DNA of 64,000 nt from an uncultured Flavobacteriaceae bacterium (GTDB taxonomy: Bacteria > Bacteroidota > Bacteroidia > Flavobacteriales > Flavobacteriaceae). Within the stretch, counting starts at the first letter, position 1. Each line of letters starts with the position of its first letter. This document shows positions 55,325 through 63,827 of the stretch, piece after piece. Below the pieces are notes generated by a model, which was given only the letters and a program-made list of their open reading frames with translations, was not told where the DNA came from and did not search any database. The position numbers were made by a program, and so were the translations under genes. The stretch lies in NCBI GenBank assembly GCA_947493535.1, contig CANLRK010000001.1, forward strand, positions 186,001-250,000, written 5' to 3'.

Positions 55325-56467
55325 TCAATCTACTATAAATAAATCAGCCGCAATACCATCACATAAAAACTTACCTTTCTTTGTGGTTTTTAAAATTTCG
55401 TTTTCAATTACTAACAAATCATTCTTTAAATGTTTCTCTGCAGACTGTAATATACTGTGGTATATTTTGTTGCCAAAATTGCTTTTTATTTTATGTAATG
55501 ACACTCCGAAAATGGTTCGTAAACCCGTCATAATATACTCATTACACCTATCATTAACAGATAATGTTTCATAGGTTGAAGGCAACTTTTTTTCCTGTAA
55601 TTCCTTAATATATTTAGTGTTGTTTGCCACATTCCAACTCCTTTGTTTTCCATTGTAAGAATGTGCCGAAGGCCCTATACCCATGTAAGATTTTCCTAGC
55701 CAATAAGAGGTATTGTGTTTTGAAAAGTATGTTGGTTTCCCAAAGTTAGACAACTCATAGTGTATAAAATTGTTCTGCTCAAGTATTTGTACTAATATGT
55801 TAAAATGATCATGCGCCACTGCATCTTTTGGCGCATCAATTTTTCCTTTTTTAATAAAGCTCTCTAGTACAGTTTTAGGTTCAACTGTTAAAGCATAGCT
55901 TGATATGTGGTTAACCCCAAAACTAAGTGCCTTTCTAATATTTTGTTCCCACTTTTCATTGGTCATATTAGGGATACCATAAATTAAATCGACCGTAATA
56001 TTATTAAAATAGCTACTAGCTTCTTCCAAACATTTTTCTGCTTCAGTTGAATTATGTGCTCGATTCATTAGCTTTAAATCGGTTTCAAAAAATGATTGTA
56101 TACCTATGCTCAATCTATTAATTCCTAACTTTAAATATTGTTCATAAATAGATTTTTCAGTACCATTTTCTTGCACTAAATCATCTGGATTGGCTTCTAA
56201 TGTAATTTCAGGGTTATTTATTACTGTGTAATTTTCTTCAATAGTATTTAATATTAACTGCAACTCTTCAATACTTAATAATGAAGGTGTACCACCTCCA
56301 AAATATATTGTTTCTATGGGTTCTTGCAATTCTTCTTTACGCAGAATTAACTCACTAATAATAGCTTGAAGTAACGGTTTTTTTTTAGTTAAAGATGTAG
56401 AAAAGTGAAAGTCGCAATAATGACATGCTTGTTTACAAAAAGGAATATGTAGGTAAATACCACTCAC
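55325..56467 (-). CDS. hemW: Radical SAM heme chaperone HemW
   Basis: A 380-residue radical-SAM protein of the HemN/HemW family. The GTG start at 56467 gives SGIYLHIPFC with the CxxxCxxC cluster at C11, C15 and C18 followed by F (CDFHF), and the GGGTPSLL segment. This family member carries heme in HemW, and lacks the longer N-terminal region with the additional Cys ligand of true oxygen-independent coproporphyrinogen oxidase. It follows ruvC by 36 bases on the same strand. Confidence 0.9.
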   Translation of the reverse strand: MSGIYLHIPFCKQACHYCDFHFSTSLTKKKPLLQAIISELILRKEELQEPIETIYFGGGTPSLLSIEELQLILNTIEENYTVINNPEITLEANPDDLVQENGTEKSIYEQYLKLGINRLSIGIQSFFETDLKLMNRAHNSTEAEKCLEEASSYFNNITVDLIYGIPNMTNEKWEQNIRKALSFGVNHISSYALTVEPKTVLESFIKKGKIDAPKDAVAHDHFNILVQILEQNNFIHYELSNFGKPTYFSKHNTSYWLGKSYMGIGPSAHSYNGKQRSWNVANNTKYIKELQEKKLPSTYETLSVNDRCNEYIMTGLRTIFGVSLHKIKSNFGNKIYHSILQSAEKHLKNDLLVIENEILKTTKKGKFLCDGIAADLFIVD

Positions 56468-56503
56468 TGTAATTACTATTTACTACTCTTAAAATATAAA
56501 AAG

Positions 56504-57058
56504 TTATTTTTTTATTCTGTTTTGATTTTGACTTACAAAACTTGACCAGCTATTGTAACTTTTTGTACTAGTTGTTTTTCCAGAATTAAAATGATGACAA
56601 ACTGCCGCAGCTAATCCATCGGTAGCATCGAGGTTTTTAGGAAGCTCGGTTAAATTCAATAAGCTTTTTAACATGCCTGCCACCTGTTCTTTACTAGCAT
56701 TTCCGTTTCCAGTAATAGCCATTTTTATTTTTTTGGGTGCATACTCAGTAACTGGAATTTGACGTGATAATCCTGCTGCCATGGCTACTCCTTGTGCTCT
56801 TCCTAATTTTAACATAGACTGTACGTTAACCCCAAAAAAAGGAGCTTCTAAAGCCATTTCATCTGGATGGTATGTATCTATTAACTCAATGGTACGTTCA
56901 AAAATCATTTTTAATTTCACATAAGGATCTTTATATTTTTGTAACAACAACTCATTCATTTGCATAAACTCCATTTGCTTATTATTGACTTTAATAATAC
57001 CAAAGCCCATTATGGTTGTTCCAGGATCTACCCCTAATATAATTTTCTCTTTACTCAT
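56504..57058 (-). CDS. ruvC: Holliday junction resolvase RuvC
   Basis: Endonuclease that resolves Holliday junctions with RuvAB. The 184-residue protein has acidic catalytic residues in GVDPGTTIMG (D11), LEAPFFG (Glu in the middle strand) and LDATDGLAAAVCHH near the C-terminus. Full length with a short basic tail. Lies between the small beta-barrel gene and hemW on the same strand. Confidence 0.95.
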   Translation of the reverse strand: MSKEKIILGVDPGTTIMGFGIIKVNNKQMEFMQMNELLLQKYKDPYVKLKMIFERTIELIDTYHPDEMALEAPFFGVNVQSMLKLGRAQGVAMAAGLSRQIPVTEYAPKKIKMAITGNGNASKEQVAGMLKSLLNLTELPKNLDATDGLAAAVCHHFNSGKTTSTKSYNSWSSFVSQNQNRIKK

Positions 57059-57082
57059 TCACTCACTTATAAACCGCAATGT

Positions 57083-57718
57083 TTACATTTCTGGTTGCTC
57101 ACAGAAATAACAATCAGAGTTAATTGAAATACTTACTCCAAAAGTTAGGTTAAACATACTGGTGTTTATGGTATCTGGTAAAACAGTTCCTTCGTAAGCT
57201 GTTTCTTGTCCGAAATTAAACATGTTTGAACCATCTACATATACCGATACTCTGTCGGTTATACCGTAATGTATTGCCAAACCTGTAATAACATTAAAAT
57301 TGCTACTTTTATTTGCTAAAAAGGGTTCGCTTAAAGGCTTTATAAAAGACATTCCTGGCCCTGCGTGTAAGAAAATCCCTAAACGTTCTGGTAATCGTAT
57401 TTGAAAATTATACAGATGATCCCATATATTATAATAGGCTTGCAAATTTACTCTGGTAAAATTTGCTTTAAATTCAGGGGAGTTCCCATCACTTCCATAA
57501 CGGTTAAATCCTAAATCGGCTTTTACGCCTAATTTTTTCATAAACATATAGCGCAAACCGGCATCTACTGTTAGTCCGTTTATAGGTTTTGCTTTATATG
57601 GCGACACAAAATTATTTGAAGGGCTATTTAACCCAACCCCTAAATCTATTGTTAATGTTTGTGCTTTTGTATAGCCAGAAATTATTATAAATAATAATAG
57701 TACTGTAAATCTGTTCAT
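57083..57718 (-). CDS. Outer membrane beta-barrel protein
   Basis: A secreted protein of 211 residues from ATG 57718 (MNRFTVLLLFIIIS, signal peptide cut after TKAQ). The frame opens at 57787 but those extra 23 residues would overlap the divergent gene. Alternating strands with Gly/aromatic pattern (VDAGLRYMFMKKLGVKADLGFNRYG) are typical of a small porin-like barrel. Ends with a CYFCEQPEM tail, unusual for barrels. Family not recognised. Confidence 0.75.
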   Translation of the reverse strand: MNRFTVLLLFIIISGYTKAQTLTIDLGVGLNSPSNNFVSPYKAKPINGLTVDAGLRYMFMKKLGVKADLGFNRYGSDGNSPEFKANFTRVNLQAYYNIWDHLYNFQIRLPERLGIFLHAGPGMSFIKPLSEPFLANKSSNFNVITGLAIHYGITDRVSVYVDGSNMFNFGQETAYEGTVLPDTINTSMFNLTFGVSISINSDCYFCEQPEM

Positions 57719-57754
57719 CGGTATAAATTTTATAATTTGCGAACTGCTTAAACA

Positions 57755-57762
57755 CAAACTTA
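57755..57762 (-). promoter_or_regulatory. Candidate minus-7 box for the beta-barrel gene
   Basis: Minus-strand TAAGTTTG matches TAnnTTTG, 36 bases before ATG 57718 and within the region divergent to the flippase-like gene. No confident minus-33 element. Confidence 0.4.
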
Positions 57763-57772
57763 CTAAAAACAA

Positions 57773-58753
57773 ATGAGCAAGCACCATAGTATTTCTCTTT
57801 TACCCAAAAACATAAAACAGACTGCTATGTTTATTATAAAACTAGTTATTCTTTTTGCTGCTTGTTTTTTTATTTACCACAAACTTTATCATAATAACAC
57901 TTTAGATTTTGAAGTTTTTATTACACTGCTACAAACTAACAAGATCATTACTCTTAAAAATATTTCTATTCTTCTTTTGTTGAGTATTATTAATTGGTTA
58001 ATGGAAAGTTATAAATGGATGTTACTTGTTAATATTGTTATTCCTCTTTCTTATGGTAAAGCCATAGAACAATCCCTTGGGGCTTTAACAAGCTCATTAA
58101 CAACTCCCAATAGAGTTGGGGAATACGGCGCTAAGGCTATTTATTTTTCGAAAAAACTGCGGAAAAAAATACTTGCACTAAACCTAATTGGTAACCTTGC
58201 CCAACTATTAACTACTGTTTTCTTTGGGACTTTTGGACTCTTTTTTGCGACTCAAAAATTTCATTTGCCCTTATCTAACTATGGTTATATGATGCTAATT
58301 AGCTTATTGGGTATTGCCCTACTGTTTTTCTGTTTTAAAAAATCAATTTGGACCCTATCATTTAAAGGATATTCTTTAAAAAAACTAAAAAAATTTACTT
58401 CAAAAGTTAAGCAACAAGCCTTAAATAATGTACTTATAATATCGGTATTACGCTACCTATGTTTTACCTATCAATTCTATTTTTTACTTGTTTTATTTCA
58501 AATAGATGTTTCTTATCTTGATGCCTTAATTTTAATTTCGAGCATGTACCTTATAGCTTCTGTATTACCTAGTATTTTTATTTTTGATATGCTTATAAAA
58601 GGCAGTATTTCCGTATGGTTATTTAGTTATGTTGAAGCTAACGAACTTGTTATTTTAGCTATTACTAGCTTAATGTGGTTGCTCAATTTTGCTATTCCAT
58701 CATTTATAGGAAGCTATTTTGTATTACATTTTAAACTTCCTGATTCAGAATGA
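57773..58753 (+). CDS. Flippase-like polytopic membrane protein (UPF0104-type)
   Basis: A 326-residue membrane protein with about eight hydrophobic segments and family motifs LTTPNRVGEYGAKAIYFSKK (about 108-127) and the C-terminal IPSFIGSYFVL. Distantly related to the protein at 33099. Its stop overlaps the next start by 4 bases (ATGA), so it forms a translationally coupled pair with a glycosyltransferase. The pair suggests transport or synthesis of a lipid-linked sugar; the substrate is unknown. Confidence 0.78.
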   Translation: MSKHHSISLLPKNIKQTAMFIIKLVILFAACFFIYHKLYHNNTLDFEVFITLLQTNKIITLKNISILLLLSIINWLMESYKWMLLVNIVIPLSYGKAIEQSLGALTSSLTTPNRVGEYGAKAIYFSKKLRKKILALNLIGNLAQLLTTVFFGTFGLFFATQKFHLPLSNYGYMMLISLLGIALLFFCFKKSIWTLSFKGYSLKKLKKFTSKVKQQALNNVLIISVLRYLCFTYQFYFLLVLFQIDVSYLDALILISSMYLIASVLPSIFIFDMLIKGSISVWLFSYVEANELVILAITSLMWLLNFAIPSFIGSYFVLHFKLPDSE

Positions 58754-59871
58754 CTCTTTTGTATTTTATTTGTTTAGGAATTATTGGCGCATATGTACTA
58801 CTCATTTTTAGTTTTGTGATAGGCTTTGATTTGTTAAAAATTAACCGCCAAATTTCTGAAAAGAAAACACATTTTTCTATCATTGTTCCTTTTAGAAATG
58901 AAGCTGAATTTTTACCTGAGTTATTAAACTCTATAACAAAACTTAACTACCCCAAAAATACTTTTGAAATTCTATTTGTTGACGATGACTCTTCAGACAA
59001 CTCTGTGAGTATTTTAAATAAGTTTTGTACTGTAAACCCACACATAAACATTCAATTAATACCAAACAACCGAATTTCAAACTCGCCAAAAAAAGATGCT
59101 ATTACTGCTGCAATTCATCTGGCACAACACCAATGGATTATATGCACTGATGCCGATTGTATTTTACCTAATAAATGGCTTGAAACGTATTCAAACTTTA
59201 TTGAAACTTTTAATCCTAACATGGTTGTAGCCCCAGTAAATTTTGTTAGTAAAAACTCGTTTTTAGCTCAATTTCAAACTATTGATTTTTATAGTATGCA
59301 GGGTACCACTATAGGTAGTTTTGGTATGCAATATCCTATTATGGCTAATGGTGCAAACTTAGCGTATAAAAAAGAGGTTTTTAACCAGCTAAATGGGTTT
59401 GAGAATAATAACTTTATAACCAGTGGCGATGATGTTTTTTTATTAGAAAATTTTTTAAGCCATAACCCTAAAAAAGTATTGTTTTTAAAAGATTATGCAG
59501 CATGCGTAAGTACCTATCCAGTAAAAACATGGAAAACACTTATACAACAGCGTAAGCGCTGGGCAGCAAAAGCTACACACTTCTCTAACACTTACACACA
59601 ACTTATTGGTTTACTCGTTTTTATTACTAACGGTATTTGCATATTAGCCTTTTTCGCTGCTTTTTTTAACCCACGATATATATGGTTATTCTGTTTAAAA
59701 TTTATAATAGATACTGTTCTTATCTTTAAAACAGCTGGTTTTTTTCAACAAAAAATAAACCTCTTTTCTTATCTAAAAACACTTTTATTTTATCCGTTTT
59801 TCACTTTTTATATTGCTGCTATAAGTATGTTTGGTTCTTTTCATTGGAAAGACCGTGCTTTTAAGAAGTAA
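58750..59871 (+). CDS. Family 2 glycosyltransferase, membrane-bound
   Basis: A 373-residue processive-type glycosyltransferase. An N-terminal membrane helix (3-25), a GT-A domain with FVDDDSSDNS (about 77-86), the D-x-D-like TDADCILPNKW (about 133-143) and QQRKRWAAK (the Q-x-x-R-W motif, about 270-278), then two to three C-terminal helices. This resembles enzymes making exopolysaccharide or glycolipids. The gene overlaps the flippase-like gene by 4 bases. Confidence 0.85.
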   Translation: MTLLYFICLGIIGAYVLLIFSFVIGFDLLKINRQISEKKTHFSIIVPFRNEAEFLPELLNSITKLNYPKNTFEILFVDDDSSDNSVSILNKFCTVNPHINIQLIPNNRISNSPKKDAITAAIHLAQHQWIICTDADCILPNKWLETYSNFIETFNPNMVVAPVNFVSKNSFLAQFQTIDFYSMQGTTIGSFGMQYPIMANGANLAYKKEVFNQLNGFENNNFITSGDDVFLLENFLSHNPKKVLFLKDYAACVSTYPVKTWKTLIQQRKRWAAKATHFSNTYTQLIGLLVFITNGICILAFFAAFFNPRYIWLFCLKFIIDTVLIFKTAGFFQQKINLFSYLKTLLFYPFFTFYIAAISMFGSFHWKDRAFKK

Positions 59872-59956
59872 AGCTACAGTATTAAAAATATATTTTTTAC
59901 TTTTATCCAAATTACCAAAAAAGGTAATGTATTAAGAACCAATTAATTTTATTTCA

Positions 59957-60832
59957 ATGAATAAAATACTCAGCATCGTTTTATTTGCTTTGTTTGTAAG
60001 CTTTGCTTCCTACGGACAAATGACGCATACAATAGATGGTAAAGAATATGAATTAACAGAAGATATTACTGGTAACCTTTCTTTATTTCATACCGTTATT
60101 GACAGTGAATTCCGCTATTTTGTTAAAAAAGAAGGCGAAGTAACTGAATTAACTAACACTAAAGATGAAAGTGGAAAATATCAGCGAGAATACAAAGAAA
60201 TACTTAGTATACTTACTGCCGATGCTGAAATGGATATTTCTAAAGTTAACTTAACTTTAGATAGTTTAAAAAGTTTTGTTGACCAATACAATAAAGCTTC
60301 TGATATAGATTATAAAATGCAAGCTGAACGCCCAAAAGCAAAAGCTAGAGCTGGGATTTTTGCTGGAATGACAAATAATCCTTTTGTAAGAAACCCAGAC
60401 AATGTGTTTGTACCTACTTTTGGTGCTGAACTTGAAGTTTATGACGAAAAGAGAACCAGACACTCTATAGCATTAGGGTTTAAACAGAGTTTAAAAGCAG
60501 ACGATTTTAAGTATTCATCTAGTCAATTCGGTATTCACTATCGCTTTAGAGTTCTTAACAAGACTTCTTTTTCTATTTATCCTCAGGTAACTTTAGCCAC
60601 ATACACTTTTTCAAACTATGAATATGCTGTAACTGATGGTATTACTACAACGGTGTATAAAGAATCAGGATCTGCTTTAGATGCTCCTTTAATTTTAGGG
60701 TTAGGTGCCGACATTAAATTAGGTAACGGCTACCTTACTTTATCTGCTAATGAATTGGCAGCTCTTATCAATTTTGAAAATCAAGGAAACACTCCAGTAG
60801 ATTTAAGATTAGGTTACAAGTTTAACTTATAA
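59957..60832 (+). CDS. Secreted protein, possible beta-barrel, unknown function
   Basis: A 291-residue protein with a signal peptide (cut near residue 21, ASYGQ). The region 22-125 is charged and helical (helix around 75-120), while residues 135-291 have the alternating pattern of an outer-membrane barrel (GAELEVYDEKRTRHSIALGFKQSL, LDLRLGYKFNL at the end). I do not recognise the family. It stands alone, 85 bases after the glycosyltransferase; a short ATTACC/GGTAAT inverted repeat lies between them. Confidence 0.72.
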   Translation: MNKILSIVLFALFVSFASYGQMTHTIDGKEYELTEDITGNLSLFHTVIDSEFRYFVKKEGEVTELTNTKDESGKYQREYKEILSILTADAEMDISKVNLTLDSLKSFVDQYNKASDIDYKMQAERPKAKARAGIFAGMTNNPFVRNPDNVFVPTFGAELEVYDEKRTRHSIALGFKQSLKADDFKYSSSQFGIHYRFRVLNKTSFSIYPQVTLATYTFSNYEYAVTDGITTTVYKESGSALDAPLILGLGADIKLGNGYLTLSANELAALINFENQGNTPVDLRLGYKFNL

Positions 60833-60852
60833 AATCGTTAAATATATTTTCT

Positions 60853-60883
60853 AAAAAAGCATCATAAATTATGATGCTTTTTT
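60853..60883. terminator. Bidirectional intrinsic terminator
   Basis: A 13-bp stem (AAAAAAGCATCAT / ATGATGCTTTTTT) with a 5-base loop AAATT, between converging genes (59957 plus, 60888 minus). Confidence 0.92.
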
Positions 60884-60887
60884 AGGT

Positions 60888-61412
60888 TTATTTTATTATT
60901 TCTTCATTTTCAGGAAGTTTTCCTATTACTCGTACAGGAATTGTAAACACGGTTTTAACAGCAACAAAATCACCAGAATTTAGTTTTTTTAATGCTGGTT
61001 TTACTTCTGGTAAAGTGGCAATACTTGTAATTAAATAATCCTCAATTTCGGGAATATCTTCTAGTAATTGCGAAGAAATATCGTGGTCAAGAATACTTAC
61101 TTCTCCTTTATCAGATACTTCAATAGTTAATGTTACTATTGCATCTACTTCATTATGCAATACTAATTGTTGTTTCCACAAGATTGAAGTTATATGAGTG
61201 CTCAACTTGCCTATAAAGCATTCTTTTTCAAGCATTAAATCTTCAGAAATTGTTTCACAACCTTCAAAAATAGGATACTTTTCTACAACTGTTTTGTCAA
61301 TATTACGCAGTTTTTCCTCCACCATTGCATCGGTAGCATGTATTTTTTTATTTTCAAAATAATTACACGAGCAGAGTAATAAAAAAACTAATATGTAAGT
61401 GTATTTTTTCAA
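60888..61412 (-). CDS. Lipoprotein with TonB C-terminal-like domain
   Basis: A 174-residue lipoprotein (signal ending LLCSC, C16) with one TonB C-terminal-like domain. Its PIFEGCE...ECF...HI pattern (about residues 47-76) and later LTIEVSDKGEVS and PVRVIG stretches match the C-terminal domain of the M56 protease at 61531. Start is TTG at 61412; an in-frame TAG lies 2 codons upstream, so no earlier start exists. An inverted repeat at 61415-61449 directly precedes it. No ExbB/ExbD is nearby. It could compete with or sense the protease's partner; inference. Confidence 0.8.
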   Translation of the reverse strand: MKKYTYILVFLLLCSCNYFENKKIHATDAMVEEKLRNIDKTVVEKYPIFEGCETISEDLMLEKECFIGKLSTHITSILWKQQLVLHNEVDAIVTLTIEVSDKGEVSILDHDISSQLLEDIPEIEDYLITSIATLPEVKPALKKLNSGDFVAVKTVFTIPVRVIGKLPENEEIIK

Positions 61413-61414
61413 GC

Positions 61415-61449
61415 ACTATATTTTGACTGGAAAAATACGAAAATATAGT
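61415..61449. promoter_or_regulatory. Inverted repeat upstream of the TonB-domain lipoprotein
   Basis: ACTATATTTT (61415-61424) and AAAATATAGT (61440-61449) are perfect 10-bp inverted arms with a 15-base spacer, lying 3 bases before the start codon. The pattern is not the same as the BlaI-type dyads at 63223-63282. Could be a regulatory site or leader hairpin. Confidence 0.35.
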
Positions 61450-61530
61450 AACACATTAATAATCAATAGGCAGTTTTGAAATAAATAATATATACATAAA
61501 AGCCAAAACATTGTCTTGGCTTTTAAATTA

Positions 61531-62838
61531 TTAGTTTACCGCAAAAATAATGGGTAATGAGTAAGGCACTGTTACATTTTTTCCTTGGTGTCTTGCTGGT
61601 GTTAGTTGTGGTAAGGTGCTTATTACTCTTTCTGCCTCTTTTATTAATTTTTCATGTGCAGCTGTTACTTTTACATCTTCTACATGTCCTTGTGTATTTA
61701 CTTTAAAAGCCACTAGTATACGTTGTTTACCTGTTAGGTTGAGTTCTTTTGCCAGTTTAGTGTTGAAGTTTTGAACTACATGTGCTGAAATACTTTGACT
61801 AAAGCATTTTTTTAGCTCTTCTAAAGTCTCCTTATTTTCACAACCAGGAAAAATAGGTGCTTCATCTAATATTTTAAATGAAACTTCAGTTTGTTCAGTA
61901 TAATCGGGAGCTTCTTTTAACTCTATTGAAGCGGCTTTTTGCTCTATCAAATCTTTATCCGCTTTATCATAAGTTTCTCCACAAGATGCAATAATTAACA
62001 TCGCCATAATTAAAGGCAACGCTATAACATACTTAATTTTTAATGTACTGTTTGATTTTTCTTTTGTTAACATAATAATTCGTTTTTTAATTAATGATGA
62101 TGAATAAAATTGGTTTACTATTGAAAATTTAGCCACATTAAATGCATGTGACAATAAACTTTGATAATAGTTTTGTTGATATTTTGAAGCGTATTTATCG
62201 GCTATAAACTCATGTGTTTCTGTTATTCTATTTTGATATAAGTACACTAATGGATTAAACCAAAACACAATTCGTAACAGCTCAAACCAAAGTAAATCAA
62301 TAGTGTGTTTTTCGTTTACATGCACCCTTTCATGCTTTAGTATACTTTCTACATGTTCTTTCTTTAATTGATCGCCTATAAATATGGTGTTGAAAAAAGA
62401 AAATGCATCTTCAGAGTTTTTAAGTGTTGCAATTGTATATCCTTTCTTTTTTATAAAGCTATTATTCTGTGTCAGTTTTACTAATTTGTAAAATTTATAT
62501 AACAATATTATAGTAAAAAAAAACATTCCTACATACCAAATGCTGTTCAATGAAAAACTGAATTCATCAATTAAAGGACTAGCAGTAAAATGCGCTGCAC
62601 CTAGTAATTTTTCTTGATTTCCCCCAATAATTACTGTCGGAAATTTTATAATATATTCTTCTGGGATTACTCTTGAAAACAATTCCAATTTAATAAAAGG
62701 AAGTACTATTGAAAGTATAGAAGATGCTATTAAGTATACCCTATTCCAGTTAAAAAAAGTTTCTTTTCGCAATAAGAGCTCGTAAACTAAAAAAAAACAA
62801 AACTGAAAAAATACTATGTTTAAAAACGTAGTTTCCAT
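61531..62838 (-). CDS. M56 (BlaR1-like) membrane metallopeptidase with TonB C-terminal domain
   Basis: A 435-residue protein. The N-terminal half has membrane helices (about residues 5-22, 34-52, 98-118) and the M56 zinc site HERVH (H169, E170, H173) with E210 in ETHEFIADKYA; another helix lies near 265-285. The C-terminal 120 residues are a TonB C-terminal-like domain (PIFPGCEN...CFSQSISAHV, then LTPARHQGKNV and VPYSLPIIF). It replaces the beta-lactam-binding sensor of BlaR1, so the signal sensed is unlikely to be a beta-lactam. It follows the BlaI-type gene by 1 base, so they are a regulator-protease pair. Confidence 0.9.
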   Translation of the reverse strand: METTFLNIVFFQFCFFLVYELLLRKETFFNWNRVYLIASSILSIVLPFIKLELFSRVIPEEYIIKFPTVIIGGNQEKLLGAAHFTASPLIDEFSFSLNSIWYVGMFFFTIILLYKFYKLVKLTQNNSFIKKKGYTIATLKNSEDAFSFFNTIFIGDQLKKEHVESILKHERVHVNEKHTIDLLWFELLRIVFWFNPLVYLYQNRITETHEFIADKYASKYQQNYYQSLLSHAFNVAKFSIVNQFYSSSLIKKRIIMLTKEKSNSTLKIKYVIALPLIMAMLIIASCGETYDKADKDLIEQKAASIELKEAPDYTEQTEVSFKILDEAPIFPGCENKETLEELKKCFSQSISAHVVQNFNTKLAKELNLTGKQRILVAFKVNTQGHVEDVKVTAAHEKLIKEAERVISTLPQLTPARHQGKNVTVPYSLPIIFAVN

Positions 62839-62839
62839 A

Positions 62840-63202
62840 TTACTTATTTTTAGTATTTATCTCTTTTAAAATGTCTTCTAAATCACTTACAGAAATATCT
62901 TTATTTTTGGTAAAATAAGAAATCATACTTTTAAAAGAACCTTGAAAATAGCCTTCCACTAATTTTTGCGCAGACTGTTTACTGTAACTCTCTTTTGAAA
63001 TAATTGGATAATACAAATAGCCTTTACCTGCTTTTTCATGTGCAACAAAGCCTTTAGTTTCAAGTATGCGTATTATTGTTGAAACCGTATTATATGCAGG
63101 TTTTTGTTTAGGGAATAACGCTATAACTTCTTTCACTGAAGCCTTTTTTAAACTCCATAAGTGTTGCATTATTTCCTCTTCAGCTCGGGTTAATTGTTTC
63201 AT
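62840..63202 (-). CDS. BlaI/MecI/CopY family transcriptional repressor
   Basis: A 120-residue winged-helix repressor. The N-terminal MKQLTRAEEEIMQHLWSLKKASVKEVI and PAYNTVSTIIRILETKGFVAHEKAGKGYLYYPI are typical of the family; the C-terminal part (75-120) is the dimerisation region cut by the partner protease in BlaI/MecI. Its own promoter contains three dyads of AACTAA-N4-TTAGTT type (63223-63282), so it is probably autoregulated. Directly followed by the M56 protease gene. Inducing signal unknown. Confidence 0.93.
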   Translation of the reverse strand: MKQLTRAEEEIMQHLWSLKKASVKEVIALFPKQKPAYNTVSTIIRILETKGFVAHEKAGKGYLYYPIISKESYSKQSAQKLVEGYFQGSFKSMISYFTKNKDISVSDLEDILKEINTKNK

Positions 63203-63222
63203 AATTCAATCTTTTATTTTAA

Positions 63223-63282
63223 AACTAAAAACTTAGTTAAACAAATATAACTAAAATTTTAGTTTAAACTATTTTTTTAGTT
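63223..63282. promoter_or_regulatory. Three operator dyads of AACTAA-N4-TTAGTT type over the repressor promoter
   Basis: Three 16-bp dyads read at 63223-63238 (N4 AAAC), 63249-63264 (N4 AATT, a perfect palindrome), and 63267-63282 (left arm AACTAT, one mismatch; N4 TTTT). Centres are 26 and 18 bases apart. The minus-7 box of the repressor gene lies between the first and second. The arrangement is that of a BlaI/MecI-type autorepressed operator and may also control the divergent DUF456 gene. Confidence 0.75.
63242..63249 (-). promoter_or_regulatory. Minus-7 box of the BlaI-type regulator operon
   Basis: Minus-strand TATATTTG matches TAnnTTTG exactly, 39 bases before the repressor ATG, and is flanked by two dyads on one side and one on the other. 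Confidence 0.6.
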
Positions 63283-63329
63283 AGAAAATGTAACAAATTA
63301 GATTGATAAGCGTCTGATAAATAAAAAAT

Positions 63330-63827
63330 ATGGATATTTTATTCGTTGTAATTGGTATAATTTTAATTTTTGGTGGAATAATAGGCAGCTTTTTACCCGT
63401 TATTCCAGGTCCTATTACGAGTTGGTTTGGCTTATTATTTTTATACCTAACTAGTGTTATATCTATCAATTACACGCTGCTAATTATTACACTTATAATT
63501 GCTTTAGGAATATTTATTTTAGATTATTTTATTCCGGGTATGGGTGCCAAACGTTTTGGAGGTTCAAGATATGGAATAATAGGTACTACTATTGGCTTAT
63601 TGATTGGTTTGTTTTTCTTTCCTCCTTTCGGGATTGTACTTGGTCCTTTTTTAGGAGCTCTACTTGGAGAGTTTGCCTACGGCGCTACTTCAAAAGATGC
63701 TGTAAAAGCTGCTTTCGGATCGCTTATTGGTTTACTATCATCTGTATTTTTAAAATTCATTGTCGCCATAGTATATGCTGGAATTTTCTTTTGGGTATTC
63801 TTTAAAAACATCCAAGCTATTATTTAA
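63330..63827 (+). CDS. DUF456 family membrane protein
   Basis: A 165-residue membrane protein with three to four long hydrophobic segments and a Gly/Pro-rich central loop (GGIIGSFLPVIPGPITSWFGLL, then GAKRFGGSRYGIIGTTIGLLIG and GPFLGALLGEFAYG), matching DUF456. Function is unknown. It is transcribed away from the BlaI-type gene and shares its 127-base intergenic region and the operator dyads. Its stop abuts the end of the converging gene at the right edge. Confidence 0.85.
   Translation: MDILFVVIGIILIFGGIIGSFLPVIPGPITSWFGLLFLYLTSVISINYTLLIITLIIALGIFILDYFIPGMGAKRFGGSRYGIIGTTIGLLIGLFFFPPFGIVLGPFLGALLGEFAYGATSKDAVKAAFGSLIGLLSSVFLKFIVAIVYAGIFFWVFFKNIQAII

Noticed and set aside
57719-57787. Upstream start for the beta-barrel protein at 57787
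   Set aside because: It overlaps the divergent gene's start, and ATG 57718 begins a normal signal peptide.
59911-59928. ATTACC/GGTAAT hairpin after the glycosyltransferase gene
   Set aside because: 6-bp stem with no following T run; not convincing as a terminator.
61531-63202. Reading the BlaI/M56 pair as a beta-lactam resistance system
   Set aside because: No beta-lactamase gene is present and the protease lacks a penicillin-binding sensor domain; the TonB-like domain takes its place.
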